A DNA stretch of 15,192 nt from Pseudomonadota bacterium (GCA_002862965.1 PKCW01000096.1:1-15192), one strand, 5' to 3'; counted from the stretch's first letter, positions 1-7,270 are shown. Translations and numbers: made by a program. The notes: generated from the letters alone by a model not told the origin.

Positions 1-398
1 TCGCGCGCCTGCAGCAGGCCGTCGATCGGCTCACCCGCGCCGTCGAGCACCCGGCCCAGGAGGCCCGCCCCCGTCCCGACGCGCCAATGCGTGTTCGACG
101 GAAACACCCGCGCGTCGGGGGCGAGACCCTGAACCGGATGGGTCGGCATCAGATAGAGCCGCTCCCCGGCGAACCCGACCACTTCAGCTTCCAGCCGTCC
201 CCCTTCCCGGGTTTCGACCAGGCAGCGCTCGCCCACCGCCGCGCGACAGCCGCTAGCTTCCAGCGTCAAACCGACCACGCGCCGCAGGCGACCGGCCGGC
301 CGGGGGCGAAAGACGAAGTCTTGCGCGCGCCGCACGCGCGCCTGCCAGTCGGCCGCCCGTGTCGCAGTTCGGTCGATCGGGGTCGGCTCAAGCGCCAT
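1..398 (-). CDS. fliI: FliI, flagellar export ATPase (N-terminal part, cut by window edge)
   Basis: FliI is the hexameric ATPase at the base of the flagellar type III export gate; it releases substrates from chaperones and, with FliH, feeds them to FlhA/FlhB. Only about 132 codons are present, starting at the ATG at 398-396 (MALEPTPIDRTATRAADWQ) and open to the left edge. The visible part is the N-terminal beta-barrel domain: a GRLRRVVGLTLEASG segment, then GFAGERLYLMPTHPVQGLAPDARV, then GLLGRVLDGAGEPIDGL, which is the typical run-up to the F1-type ATPase core. The Walker A and B motifs lie outside the window. The start overlaps the end of fliH by 11 nt, so translation is probably coupled. 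Nothing is abnormal in the visible part. The N-terminal domain with the GRVLDGAGEPIDG motif is shared with other F1-like ATPases; context and the N-terminus settle on FliI. Confidence 0.93.
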   Translation of the reverse strand, partial: MALEPTPIDRTATRAADWQARVRRAQDFVFRPRPAGRLRRVVGLTLEASGCRAAVGERCLVETREGGRLEAEVVGFAGERLYLMPTHPVQGLAPDARVFPSNTHWRVGTGAGLLGRVLDGAGEPIDGLLQAR

Positions 399-1053
399 CG
401 GACCGCTCCATGTCCGTGCGGGGATGGGCGCCGGATGCGTCGAAGACATGCGCGAAGGCGGCCGCCAGGCGCGCGTCCAGACCGACATCGATCAAGGCAT
501 CGGCGCCCTCGATGCGGCAGGCCCCCGTCGCAAGTCGTTCATCCTCCACGAGGCGCCACTGCGGCTGATCCGCCATCGCCTCACGCACGCGGTCCGCGTC
601 GGCCGGATGCAGGCGGATCTCGAGCGCGCCGGTCGTTGCGGGCAGAGCGGCCACTCCGGCCTTGATCCATCCCAGGACCGTGGCTGGGGCCTCGCGCAAT
701 TCGCGCTCCAGGATCTGGCGCACCAAAATCTGGACCAGCCGCGCCAGGGCCTGTTCGACCGCAGCGTCGACTGCCCCCAGGGGCTGACGGAGGGCTTCGA
801 CCAGCGCGCGCCAGCGCGCGATCTCGGCAGTCGACTGATCGCGCCCCGCAGCGCGTCCTTCCTGCATCCCCAGGGCATACGCCTCTTCGTAGGCCTCGCG
901 CTGGAGCTGCTCGAGCGAGGATGCGGCAAGCGGTTCGTGCGCCGTCAATTCCGGGGTCGATGCCGCGCCGGTCTCGACCGCGTCCCAGACCGGGGGCTGC
1001 CACCGATGGACAGCCGCCTCGGCGGCCCGCGCGGATGGTTTGCGCTCAGACAT
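388..1053 (-). CDS. fliH: FliH, negative regulator/stator of the export ATPase
   Basis: FliH binds FliI as a dimer, restrains its ATPase activity and docks it to the C-ring protein FliN and to FlhA. The chosen start (ATG at 1053-1051, MSERKPSARAAEAAVHRWQPP) gives 221 residues and overlaps the fliG stop by 8 nt. The frame is open further upstream, but that part lies entirely over fliG. Visible features are the N-terminal Trp segment HRWQPPVW, which in characterised FliH proteins contacts FliN/FlhA; the helix EAYEEAYALGMQEGRAAG with small residues in GxxxG-like spacing; a long central helix (REAPATVLGWIKAGVAAL); and a C-terminal FliI-binding domain ending LATGACRIEGADALIDVGLDARL, matching the family's GGCRIET-type signature with one Gly changed to Ala. 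The last 11 nt overlap fliI. Confidence 0.93.
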   Translation of the reverse strand: MSERKPSARAAEAAVHRWQPPVWDAVETGAASTPELTAHEPLAASSLEQLQREAYEEAYALGMQEGRAAGRDQSTAEIARWRALVEALRQPLGAVDAAVEQALARLVQILVRQILERELREAPATVLGWIKAGVAALPATTGALEIRLHPADADRVREAMADQPQWRLVEDERLATGACRIEGADALIDVGLDARLAAAFAHVFDASGAHPRTDMERSDGA

Positions 1054-2059
1054 AGGCTTCCCCCCCGCGCCCGGCAAGCACCAGACTCCCCTGCTCCGCC
1101 AGCCGCCGCGCGTGACCCAGAATGTCCTTCTGGGCGGCCTCGACTTCCGACAGCCGCACCGGACCCTTGGCGGCCAAGTCATCGCGCAGCATTTCCGCCG
1201 CCCGTTTCGACATGTTGCGCAAGACCTTGTCGAGCATCCGCTCGTCGGCGCCTTTGAGGGAAAGCACCAGCAGTTCCGGGCGGACCTCGCGCAACAGGGT
1301 CTGCATGCCCCGATCATCCAGCGACAGCAGGTGCTCGAACACGAACATCCGGTCGCGGATCTGGTCTGCCAGTTGGGGCGCGCGTTCGGCCAGACCTTCC
1401 AGCAGATGGTCATCGGGACCGCTGTTCAGGGCGTTGAGGATATCGGCCGCGGCCTTGACGCCTCCCAGGCCGTAACGCTTGCCCGGACGGGCGCCTGCCA
1501 GCTGGTCCTGCAGCAGTTCGTCCAAGGCCTCCAGCGCGTCCTGCGGGACGCCGTCGAGGTTGGCGATGCGCAGGATCACCTCTGCGCGCAGCGCTTCCGG
1601 CAGCAAATCGACCACCTGCGCCGCCCGATCGGCTTCCAGATGCGCCAGCACGATGGCGATCACCTGCGGATGCTCGGCGGCAATGGTCTCGGCGATGGTG
1701 CGGGCATCGCACCACTTGACCGTTTCCAAGCCCTTTCCCGGCGCCGCAGCGCCGAACAGCCGTTCCGTCATGACCCGGCCCCGCATCTCCCCCAGCGCAT
1801 GCGACAGGATGCGCTGGACCTGCTCCCGGGGCTCCTGGGCGAGGGACGCCTCGGTCCCCATGCGCGCGATGAACTCGTCCAGCACGGTTGCCGCCGTGGC
1901 CCGTGCCACGCCCCGCAGCCCGGCCATGGCCACGCTCAGCCGCTCGACCTCCTGGGGCGCCATCAGCCGCAGCACGGCAGCGGCGTCCTGCTCTTCGAGC
2001 GAGAGCAACAGCACCGCCGCACGATCGCAGCCCCTCAGCGTTTGGACCGGGTCAGCCAT
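1046..2059 (-). CDS. fliG: FliG, flagellar motor switch protein
   Basis: FliG forms the top of the rotor C-ring, binds the MS-ring protein FliF and takes torque from the stator. The 337 residues are full length. The N-terminal FliF-binding domain is residues 1-100. The middle domain carries the conserved EHPQ at 129-132, followed by the linker GGVKAAADILN at 199-209. The C-terminal torque domain runs about 236-337 (RMFVFEHLLSLDDRGMQTLLREV). The charged residues known from E. coli to matter for torque are all present by alignment: K269, R286, D293-D294 and R302, within LRDDLAAKGPVRLSEVE. The protein ends in YV like the E. coli protein. It overlaps the fliF stop by 8 nt and the fliH start by 8 nt, so stoichiometry is probably set by coupled translation. 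The ATG has only a weak Shine-Dalgarno sequence, consistent with coupling. Confidence 0.97.
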   Translation of the reverse strand: MADPVQTLRGCDRAAVLLLSLEEQDAAAVLRLMAPQEVERLSVAMAGLRGVARATAATVLDEFIARMGTEASLAQEPREQVQRILSHALGEMRGRVMTERLFGAAAPGKGLETVKWCDARTIAETIAAEHPQVIAIVLAHLEADRAAQVVDLLPEALRAEVILRIANLDGVPQDALEALDELLQDQLAGARPGKRYGLGGVKAAADILNALNSGPDDHLLEGLAERAPQLADQIRDRMFVFEHLLSLDDRGMQTLLREVRPELLVLSLKGADERMLDKVLRNMSKRAAEMLRDDLAAKGPVRLSEVEAAQKDILGHARRLAEQGSLVLAGRGGEAYV

Positions 2060-3764
2060 CCTGGGCCATCCAGTCCCTTACCAGCGTCGCCGCTTGTCTG
2101 GGGTTGCGCGCCGCAAGTGCGCGCGCGGTCTCAAGGCGGGTTTCGTGATCGGGCGCGGCCCGCCCGGCGGCATCGGCCGCCGCGGACAACGGGGGGGTGG
2201 CCAGCGTGAGGCTATCCTCGGCAAGGTCCGCGCCGGCATGGGGCGGACTCAACGACGGCGGCCCCATCACCTGCACCGACCGGGCCGGCGCAGGGCCCCG
2301 CCGCCGGCGCCGAGCGAACATCACGAGCGCCAGCAGCACCACTGCGCCCACAGAGCCGCTGATCAGGCCCAGCCATCCCGGTTGCCGCCACCATGACGGG
2401 TCGGGCGCGCCCTCTTCGAAATTCATGCTGTGGAAGGACTGATTCACGACGTTGATGCTGTCGCCGCGTCCAGCGCTGAACCCGACGGCTTCCTTTACCA
2501 GCGCGGTCAGTTGTGCCACCTCGCTTTCCGTGAGGGGCACCCGGGCGAGCGCACCGTTCTCCGCGGTGGCTTCCCGGTGATCGACCAGGACCGCGATGGA
2601 CAGCCGGCGCACCGAGCCCACCGGCTGGCTGATGCGGCTGACGGTCTTGTCGATCTCGTAGTTGCGGATGCTCTGGCGGCTGACGTCCTGCGGGGTGACA
2701 TCGCCGGTCTCGTTCCGGACGCCGGCGGCGCGGGTCGCCGCCGCAGGTGCCCCGGGTGGCGCCAACGCCACCGGACCCGGCGGTTGGTTGCTGAGCGCGC
2801 CGGGGATCCCGCCGGGAAGCGTGCCCGGCGTACGGCGCTCCTCGCTCGACTGTTCGCTGCGCAGCACCTGGCCGGCAGGATCGAAACGCTCCTGGGTCTG
2901 TTCGACCACGGTGAAATCGACGTCGGCGCTGACCTGGGCATGCACGCGGCCGGGACCGAGGATCGGTATCAGCAGCGATTCGATCCGGTTGACGTACTCC
3001 TGCTCCAGCCGCCGGGCATAGGCGAACTGGTCGCTGCTCATTCCCAACGGATTCCTGGCGTCATCCTGGGCGCGCGTCAAAAGATTGCCGCGCTGATCCA
3101 CCACCATCACCTGCGCCGAATCCATGCCCGGAACACTGGCCGCCACCAGATGCACGATCGCCGCCACCTGGCCCGCTTCCAGCATGCGTCCGGGATGCAG
3201 TTGCACGATGACCGACGCGCTGGGCTTCCTTTGATCGCGCACGAAGGCCGAGGGCTTGGGAAGGGCCAGATGCACCCGCGCCTCCTGCACCGGCTGGAGA
3301 CTGGCGACGCTGCGGCCCAGCTCGACTTCGAGGGCATGCTGATAGCGCGCGCTCTCCATGAACTGGGACACGCCCAAACCCTGCGGCTGTCCGAGCATCT
3401 CCAGTCCCACGCCGGCCCCCTGCGGCAAGCCCTGCGTGGCGAGTTTCAGACGCGCCGCATGAACCTGATCGCTGGGGATTTCGATGGACCCGGTGGTCTC
3501 ATTGAGGCGAAAGGCGGTTCCCTGAGCTTGCAGAAACTCGACGATCTGCCCGGACTCCTTATCGGACAAGCCGTTGTAAAGCACGCGATAAGGCGGCTGA
3601 CGCATCCACAGGACGGCAGCAACCAGAAGGGCGGCGAGCAGCGCCAGGGCGATGCCGGGCCCGAGCACCTGGGCACCCGGCCGCGTCGCCAAGGTACGCA
3701 AACGCTCCTGCCAGGCCGGCCAGGCGGCAAAGCGGCCGAGCACGTTTTTTTCAGCAAGCTCCAT
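2052..3764 (-). CDS. fliF: FliF, MS-ring protein
   Basis: FliF builds the inner-membrane MS-ring on which rod, C-ring and export gate assemble. The 570 residues match the family. A first transmembrane helix lies at about residues 33-54, followed by PPYRVLYNGLSDKESGQIVEFLQ and the ring-building periplasmic domains. These include the motif ARVHLALPKPSAFVRDQRKPSASV (162-185) and the segment GRVHAQVSADVDFTVVEQTQERFDP (272-296). Next comes a Pro/Gly/Ala-rich loop (about 311-347), then a second transmembrane helix (about 464-484) followed by a basic RRRRR stop. The cytoplasmic tail ends with a conserved FliG-binding helix (ETARALAARNPRQAATLVRDWMAQDG), with the family's RDWM-type ending. A GGAG lies 10 nt before the ATG. 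It is 16 nt downstream of fliE and overlaps fliG by 8 nt. Confidence 0.97.
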   Translation of the reverse strand: MELAEKNVLGRFAAWPAWQERLRTLATRPGAQVLGPGIALALLAALLVAAVLWMRQPPYRVLYNGLSDKESGQIVEFLQAQGTAFRLNETTGSIEIPSDQVHAARLKLATQGLPQGAGVGLEMLGQPQGLGVSQFMESARYQHALEVELGRSVASLQPVQEARVHLALPKPSAFVRDQRKPSASVIVQLHPGRMLEAGQVAAIVHLVAASVPGMDSAQVMVVDQRGNLLTRAQDDARNPLGMSSDQFAYARRLEQEYVNRIESLLIPILGPGRVHAQVSADVDFTVVEQTQERFDPAGQVLRSEQSSEERRTPGTLPGGIPGALSNQPPGPVALAPPGAPAAATRAAGVRNETGDVTPQDVSRQSIRNYEIDKTVSRISQPVGSVRRLSIAVLVDHREATAENGALARVPLTESEVAQLTALVKEAVGFSAGRGDSINVVNQSFHSMNFEEGAPDPSWWRQPGWLGLISGSVGAVVLLALVMFARRRRRGPAPARSVQVMGPPSLSPPHAGADLAEDSLTLATPPLSAAADAAGRAAPDHETRLETARALAARNPRQAATLVRDWMAQDG

Positions 3765-3780
3765 GGCTCGGCATCTCCGG

Positions 3781-4095
3781 TCAGATCGTCATGCGCATCA
3801 CGTCTTGGTAGGCACTGACCACCTGGTTGCGGATCTGCGTCAGTGCCCGGAACGCGAGGCCGGCCTTTTGGGAGGCGATCATGACCTCGGCCAGATCCAC
3901 GTTCTCCTGCCCCGCCTCGAACCCCTTGGCCAGCGCGGCGGCCTCTTGTTGCTGGGCATTGACCGCGTCGATGCCCTGCTTGAGCGCCCGCGCAAACGAT
4001 GTGCTCGCGTCGGCGCCGGTGTCCGCCTGCGGCAGCCGTAGCGCGCCGACCTGTCGCGCCGCATCGGCGCCGCCGATCCCGCTGATGTCCACCAT
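3781..4095 (-). CDS. fliE: FliE, hook-basal body adaptor
   Basis: FliE is the small exported protein that joins the MS-ring to the proximal rod. The frame is open further upstream, but the ATG at 4095-4093 gives the right size (104 residues, MVDISGIGGADAARQVGAL) and has a good GGAGG at 4105-4101, five nt away. The C-terminal two thirds show the family pattern: SFARALKQGIDAVNAQQQEAAALAKGFEAGQENVDLAEVMIASQKAGLAFRALTQIRNQVVSAYQDVMRM. It is the first gene of fliEFGHI and sits directly behind a -24/-12 promoter (4134-4150). A FleQ-like sequence lies in the leader at 4106-4119. Confidence 0.96.
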   Translation of the reverse strand: MVDISGIGGADAARQVGALRLPQADTGADASTSFARALKQGIDAVNAQQQEAAALAKGFEAGQENVDLAEVMIASQKAGLAFRALTQIRNQVVSAYQDVMRMTI

Positions 4096-4163
4096 GGTGT
4101 CCTCCGTCAAGAAAATGTTCCCGGGGCCACAGAGGCATGTTTCGGGCCAAGCCCGAGCGCCGG
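4096..4163 (-). other. Intergenic leader between the tPilZ-like gene and fliE
   Basis: This 68-nt gap is the only break in the minus-strand gene run. It contains the putative sigma-54 promoter for fliE and a perfect 6-bp inverted repeat TCGGGC-CAA-GCCCGA at 4142-4156, which overlaps the -24 element. The repeat has no T-run on either side, so it is not a convincing intrinsic terminator for the upstream gene. It may be a protein-binding site or may be incidental in GC-rich DNA. Confidence 0.6.
4134..4150 (-). promoter_or_regulatory. Putative sigma-54 (RpoN) promoter of fliEFGHI
   Basis: Read on the minus strand, the sequence TTGGCCCG-AAAC-ATGCC matches the -24/-12 consensus TGGCAC-N5-TTGC. The GG (4148-4147) and the GC (4136-4135) are separated by exactly 10 nt, and only the A of the -24 box and the first T of the -12 box differ. 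Transcription would begin near 4123, giving a leader of about 28 nt that contains the GGAGG of fliE. Sigma-54 control of fliE operons is established in Pseudomonas and Vibrio. The match is seen in the sequence; activity is inferred. Confidence 0.7.
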
Positions 4164-4709
4164 TCACCGGCACTGGCGGACGCGGGCCACTTCCTGCCGG
4201 TGCAAGCGGAACAGCAGCCGTTCGAGCGACTCCCGGGTCTGTGCGTTCTGACCCTGCCACCGCACACGGATGCGCCAACCGTCCGGCTCCGGGGTCACGG
4301 CCTCGACCTCTGCCCACAAGGCCAGGGATCGCGGCAGACGCGGCTCGGGATAAAGGCGCAGGACGCCCCAGTCGCCGGCGGCCGACGCGCTCGACTCGAG
4401 CCATTGCGCGGTCTCCGGCGTGAGCACGACGGGCCGGGGCATCTGACGCCAGTCCGGATCCGCCTCTCGATCGGCGAGCACCCATTGCAGCAGCCAGTCG
4501 ACGCGCGCGGCCAGCGGCGCCAGATCACCGGTGAATTCACTTGGGGTCCCGGCAGCGCAGATCTCCTCGAAGCCGAGCATGAGCGCCAGCAGCCGGCCGG
4601 TGTTCCGGCCCGCGCTCGCCAGTTGCGCCGCATCGGGAGGCGCCGCACGCGTCCACTCGTAGGCCAGCAGCGCATTGACCTCGCCCGGTGACAGCTCACC
4701 GCCGCGCAT
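4164..4709 (-). CDS. Atypical PilZ (tPilZ)-like protein linked to fliT
   Basis: The 181-residue product has no signal peptide or membrane segment. Its layout resembles the atypical 'tPilZ' c-di-GMP-receptor family found beside fliS/fliT in some gammaproteobacteria such as Xanthomonas. An N-terminal helical part ends in LAPLAARVDWLLQWVL (63-78), which resembles the family's LEAKLDLLLELL helix. A beta-rich core follows (DWGVLRLYPEPRLPRSLALWAEVEAV, 113-138). A C-terminal helix follows with ESLERLLFRLHRQEVARVR (160-178), close to the family's LER-IFR-HRR-IA-R ending. The RxxxR of classical PilZ domains is not seen. The ATG at 4709-4707 overlaps the fliT stop as TGATG, so it is translationally coupled to fliT. 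It may connect c-di-GMP level to filament-chaperone or export function. Assignment is from remembered family pattern, not a search; a flagellar protein of unknown function is the alternative. Confidence 0.6.
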   Translation of the reverse strand: MRGGELSPGEVNALLAYEWTRAAPPDAAQLASAGRNTGRLLALMLGFEEICAAGTPSEFTGDLAPLAARVDWLLQWVLADREADPDWRQMPRPVVLTPETAQWLESSASAAGDWGVLRLYPEPRLPRSLALWAEVEAVTPEPDGWRIRVRWQGQNAQTRESLERLLFRLHRQEVARVRQCR

Positions 4710-5083
4710 CAGCCGCGCTCTCCGGCCCCGATCGGGCCGCCGACGGCGCCGTAGAGCCGGGCGCAGTCCTGCTGGCGCTGCGCCCGCTGCAGGTAGCTCG
4801 ACAGTTCGGCCTGCCGCGATCGCGTCAGCACCTCGAGTTCTTCGATGCGCTCCTGGAGGCGGAGAAGGCCCAGCGTCAAGGGCGTGACCTCAGCCGGCTT
4901 GGGCGCAGGGACGCACAGCCGGCGCAGCACGCACTCGAACTCGGACTGCGCCGCGATCACCGCGTCCCATTCGCCTGCTTGTGCGCCCTCCAGCATCGAT
5001 TGGCTCAAGGCATCCAGATCATCGAGCAGGCGCCGGCGCTCCGGCTGCAGGCAGGACACGACGGTGGTCATCGGGCGGCTCAC
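4709..5083 (-). CDS. fliT: FliT-like flagellar export chaperone
   Basis: FliT is the cytoplasmic chaperone of the filament cap FliD and also contacts FliI and FliJ. The 124-residue product is predicted to be almost all helical, with AGEWDAVIAAQSEFECVLRRL (35-55) as the typical GxWD-hxxLE-type second helix and a heptad-like stretch LLRLQERIEELEVLTRSRQAELSSYLQRAQ. FliT proteins are poorly conserved, so size, helicity and position directly behind fliS carry the call. The start taken is GTG at 5083-5081, which overlaps the fliS stop as GTGA. An ATG four codons later (5071-5069) is an alternative. Neither has a clear Shine-Dalgarno sequence, in line with coupling to fliS. Confidence 0.78.
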   Translation of the reverse strand: MSRPMTTVVSCLQPERRRLLDDLDALSQSMLEGAQAGEWDAVIAAQSEFECVLRRLCVPAPKPAEVTPLTLGLLRLQERIEELEVLTRSRQAELSSYLQRAQRQQDCARLYGAVGGPIGAGERG

Positions 5084-5511
5084 GGACTGACCGGAGCCGA
5101 CGAGGCCCGACCCGTCCCGCCGGGACCGGACTGCGGATCGATCGCCTCCCAGGCCGAGCGGATCTGCCGCAGCAGGGCCACGACTTCATCGAGGACCTCG
5201 GCGCGGTCCTCCAGATTGGCGACGAGCAGTCGCTGCTCCAGGTAGAGATAGAGCGCATCCAGATTGCCTGCAATCTCGCCGCCCTGCGCATGATCGAGGC
5301 CGCTGCGCAGCCCTTCGATCAACGTGATCGCACGCCCGATCTGGCCGCCCTTGGGCCCCGGCTCGCCGCGCATCAGGTGACCCCGTGCGCAGCCGACGGC
5401 CCGTTCCGCCCCATCCATCAGCATCAGCACCAGACGGTGCGGAGAAGCCGCTTCCAGCGCCCTGAGCGTGTCCACCTGGCGATAGGCCCGCAACGCCTCT
5501 TCATGACCCAT
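5080..5511 (-). CDS. fliS: FliS, flagellin export chaperone
   Basis: FliS binds the disordered C-terminus of flagellin and keeps it unpolymerised until export. With the ATG at 5511-5509 the product (143 residues) starts MGHEEALRAYRQVDTLRAL, the usual FliS beginning with the AYxxV motif about 10 residues in. A GGGAG lies 10 nt upstream. The frame stays open to another ATG at 5580, which would add 23 residues without family resemblance and without a Shine-Dalgarno sequence. Family signatures include ASPHRLVLMLMDGAERAV, RGEPGPKGGQIGRAITLIEGLRSGLDH, GGEIAGNLDALYLYLEQRLLVANLEDRAEVLDEVVALLRQIRSAWEAI. The tail after that (DPQSGPGGTG...) is variable. Oriented head-to-head with fliC, its substrate gene, rather than downstream of fliD. 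No promoter was recognised for it on the minus strand. Confidence 0.94.
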   Translation of the reverse strand: MGHEEALRAYRQVDTLRALEAASPHRLVLMLMDGAERAVGCARGHLMRGEPGPKGGQIGRAITLIEGLRSGLDHAQGGEIAGNLDALYLYLEQRLLVANLEDRAEVLDEVVALLRQIRSAWEAIDPQSGPGGTGRASSAPVSP

Positions 5512-5604
5512 GTTCCCGCCGCTCCCAATGGTCTCGTGCAACAGGGTTTGTAGCGACCGGGCCGATGTGATCTTGAGCATCGAGGCAGCAGGGCCACTCG
5601 ATCC

Positions 5605-5632
5605 TCAAGCTTGGCGTGCCTTCGACCGATAG
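5605..5632 (+). promoter_or_regulatory. Putative sigma-28 (FliA) promoter of fliC
   Basis: TCAAGCTT at 5605-5612, a 12-nt spacer, and ACCGATAG at 5625-5632 match the sigma-28 pattern TAAAGTTT / GCCGATAA (TCAAG at -35 is common in pseudomonads). The transcription start would be near 5640, leaving a leader of about 80 nt before the flagellin ATG. FliA control of flagellin is the general rule in gammaproteobacteria. Confidence 0.75.
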
Positions 5633-5720
5633 CGTAACGGGAGAGTTGAATCAGGACGGGATCGCCGCCTGCGACTCCGGATCCCATCAGCATCGAAAAA
5701 CGAAAGACCAGGAGAACCCC

Positions 5721-7193
5721 ATGGCCGTGATCAACACCAACGTGATGTCGCTGAACACCCAGCGCACGCTCAATTCCTCGCAAGGCATGCTGCAGACCGC
5801 CATGCAGCGGCTGTCGTCCGGCCTGCGCATCAACAGCGCGAAGGACGACGCGGCCGGCTTGGCCATTTCCGATCGCATGACCGCCCAGATCCGCGGGCTG
5901 AACCAGGCCGCGCGCAATGCCAACGACGGCATCTCCGTCGCACAGACCGCCGAAGGCGCCCTGGGGGACGTCACCAGCGCGTTGCAACGCATCCGCGAAC
6001 TGGCCGTGCAGTCGGCGAACGACACGAACTCGGCCACCGACCGCGCTTCCCTGCAGAAGGAAGTGGGTCAGCTGCAGCAGGAAATCACGCGCATCGCGAC
6101 CCAGACCTCCTTCAACGGCAAGACGCTGCTCGACGGGAGCTTTTCCAACGCCGTGTTCCAGGTCGGGGCCTACCAGGGACAGACCATCAGCTTCGGCATC
6201 GGCAGCTCCAAGGCGACCGACATCGGCTCGAATCAGGCCAGCTCGAACACGAACGTGGGCGGTGCGCTGACGGCCGCCGCCGACGTCAGCGGTGGCAACA
6301 ACGTCGTCGCCCAGTCACTGACGATCTCCGGCACCACCGGCACGGCCGCCGTCAACGTGGGCGCGGACGCCACCGCGCGCGATGTGGCCGCACTGGTCAA
6401 CGCCCAGAGCGCCACCACCGGCGTGACCGCCAAGGCCCGCACCGAGGCGACCATCGACGGCCTGAGCGCGGCCGGCACGGTGAGCTTTGATCTGTATGGC
6501 GCGAACGGCACCGCGGAAACCATCTCGGCCAACGTCGTCGCCACCTCCGATCTCTCGGCGCTGTCCGAGGCGATCAACAGCAAGGCGGCTTCGACGGGCA
6601 TCACCGCGGAGCTGTCCTCGGACAAAGCCTCCATCATGCTCGTCAGTGCGGAAGGTTATGACATCGGTGTGGAAAACTTCGTCCATTCGGGCGATGCCGG
6701 GGAAACGCTGGACGTCGAGGGCATCACTTTGACTGGCCCCACCGGCGGCACCGCAGCGGCCACCGACAGCCTGGTCGTCGGCGGCGAAGTATCGTTCAAC
6801 GCGGCGACCAACTACACCCTGACCAGCGACGACGGCACCGATACCCTGCTCGGCGCCGGCACGGTGGCGAGCAGCCTGGCTTCGGTGGCCAGCGTGTCGG
6901 TCGGCACGCAGACGGGGGCCAGCGACGCCCTGGCGGTGATCGACGGCGCACTGGCGTTCGTGAACGACCTGCGCGCCGGGCTGGGCGCCGTGCAGAATCG
7001 CTTCAGCACGGCCATTTCCAATGCCGAGGCCACCTCCGAGAACGTGAGCGCCGCCCGTTCCCGGATCATGGACGCCGACTTCGCGGCTGAAACCGCGAAC
7101 CTGACCAAGGCCCAGATCCTGCAGCAGGCCGGCACGGCGATCCTGGCTCAGGCCAACCAGGTGCCCCAGACCGTGCTGTCGCTGTTGCGATAA
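5721..7193 (+). CDS. fliC: Flagellin (filament protein)
   Basis: The 490-residue filament subunit starts at an ATG preceded by AGGAGA with 5-nt spacing (an open frame exists from 5616 but lacks these signals). The N-terminal D0/D1 region (1-170) is typical: MAVINTNVMSLNTQRTL, LSSGLRINSAKDDAAGLAISDRM, LQRIRELAVQSAN. The C-terminal D1/D0 region (about 400-490) includes RIMDADFAAETANLTKAQILQQAGTAILAQANQVPQTVLSLLR. The central part (175-400) is rich in Ala, Ser, Thr and Gly and holds at least one and perhaps two flagellin hook-IN type repeats (about 197-240 and 252-318, for example DLSALSEAINSKAASTGITAELSSDKASIMLVSAEGYDI). The TLR5-contact residues of Salmonella flagellin, R90, L94 and E114, occur at the same numbers. 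A sigma-28 promoter precedes it and a strong hairpin follows it. Confidence 0.98.
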   Translation: MAVINTNVMSLNTQRTLNSSQGMLQTAMQRLSSGLRINSAKDDAAGLAISDRMTAQIRGLNQAARNANDGISVAQTAEGALGDVTSALQRIRELAVQSANDTNSATDRASLQKEVGQLQQEITRIATQTSFNGKTLLDGSFSNAVFQVGAYQGQTISFGIGSSKATDIGSNQASSNTNVGGALTAAADVSGGNNVVAQSLTISGTTGTAAVNVGADATARDVAALVNAQSATTGVTAKARTEATIDGLSAAGTVSFDLYGANGTAETISANVVATSDLSALSEAINSKAASTGITAELSSDKASIMLVSAEGYDIGVENFVHSGDAGETLDVEGITLTGPTGGTAAATDSLVVGGEVSFNAATNYTLTSDDGTDTLLGAGTVASSLASVASVSVGTQTGASDALAVIDGALAFVNDLRAGLGAVQNRFSTAISNAEATSENVSAARSRIMDADFAAETANLTKAQILQQAGTAILAQANQVPQTVLSLLR

Positions 7194-7214
7194 GACCGCC
7201 CCAGGGCCATCCAC

Positions 7215-7250
7215 GCTGCAGCCCGTTCGTTCGGGCTGCAGCCATTCGTT
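7215..7250 (+). terminator. Intrinsic terminator after fliC
   Basis: A perfect 11-bp inverted repeat, GCTGCAGCCCG (7215-7225) and CGGGCTGCAGC (7232-7242), encloses a 6-nt loop TTCGTT. It is followed by the T-rich ATTCGTTT (7243-7250). It lies 21 nt after the fliC stop, so it probably ends or attenuates the abundant flagellin transcript before fliD. Confidence 0.75.
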
Positions 7251-7270
7251 TCACAAGGCCTCGGCGGGCC

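Noticed and set aside
2430..3818. 462-codon open frame on the plus strand
   Set aside because: It is antisense to fliF and shows no recognisable family; another GC-bias shadow.
5512..5580. Longer FliS start at ATG 5580
   Set aside because: The extra 23 residues lack FliS similarity and a ribosome site; the ATG at 5511 gives the family N-terminus and has GGGAG upstream.
5658..5685. Inverted repeat GGGATC/GATCCC in the flagellin leader as a riboregulator
   Set aside because: It has only 6 bp with a 16-nt loop; such pairs are common by chance at this base composition, and no conserved element is recognised.
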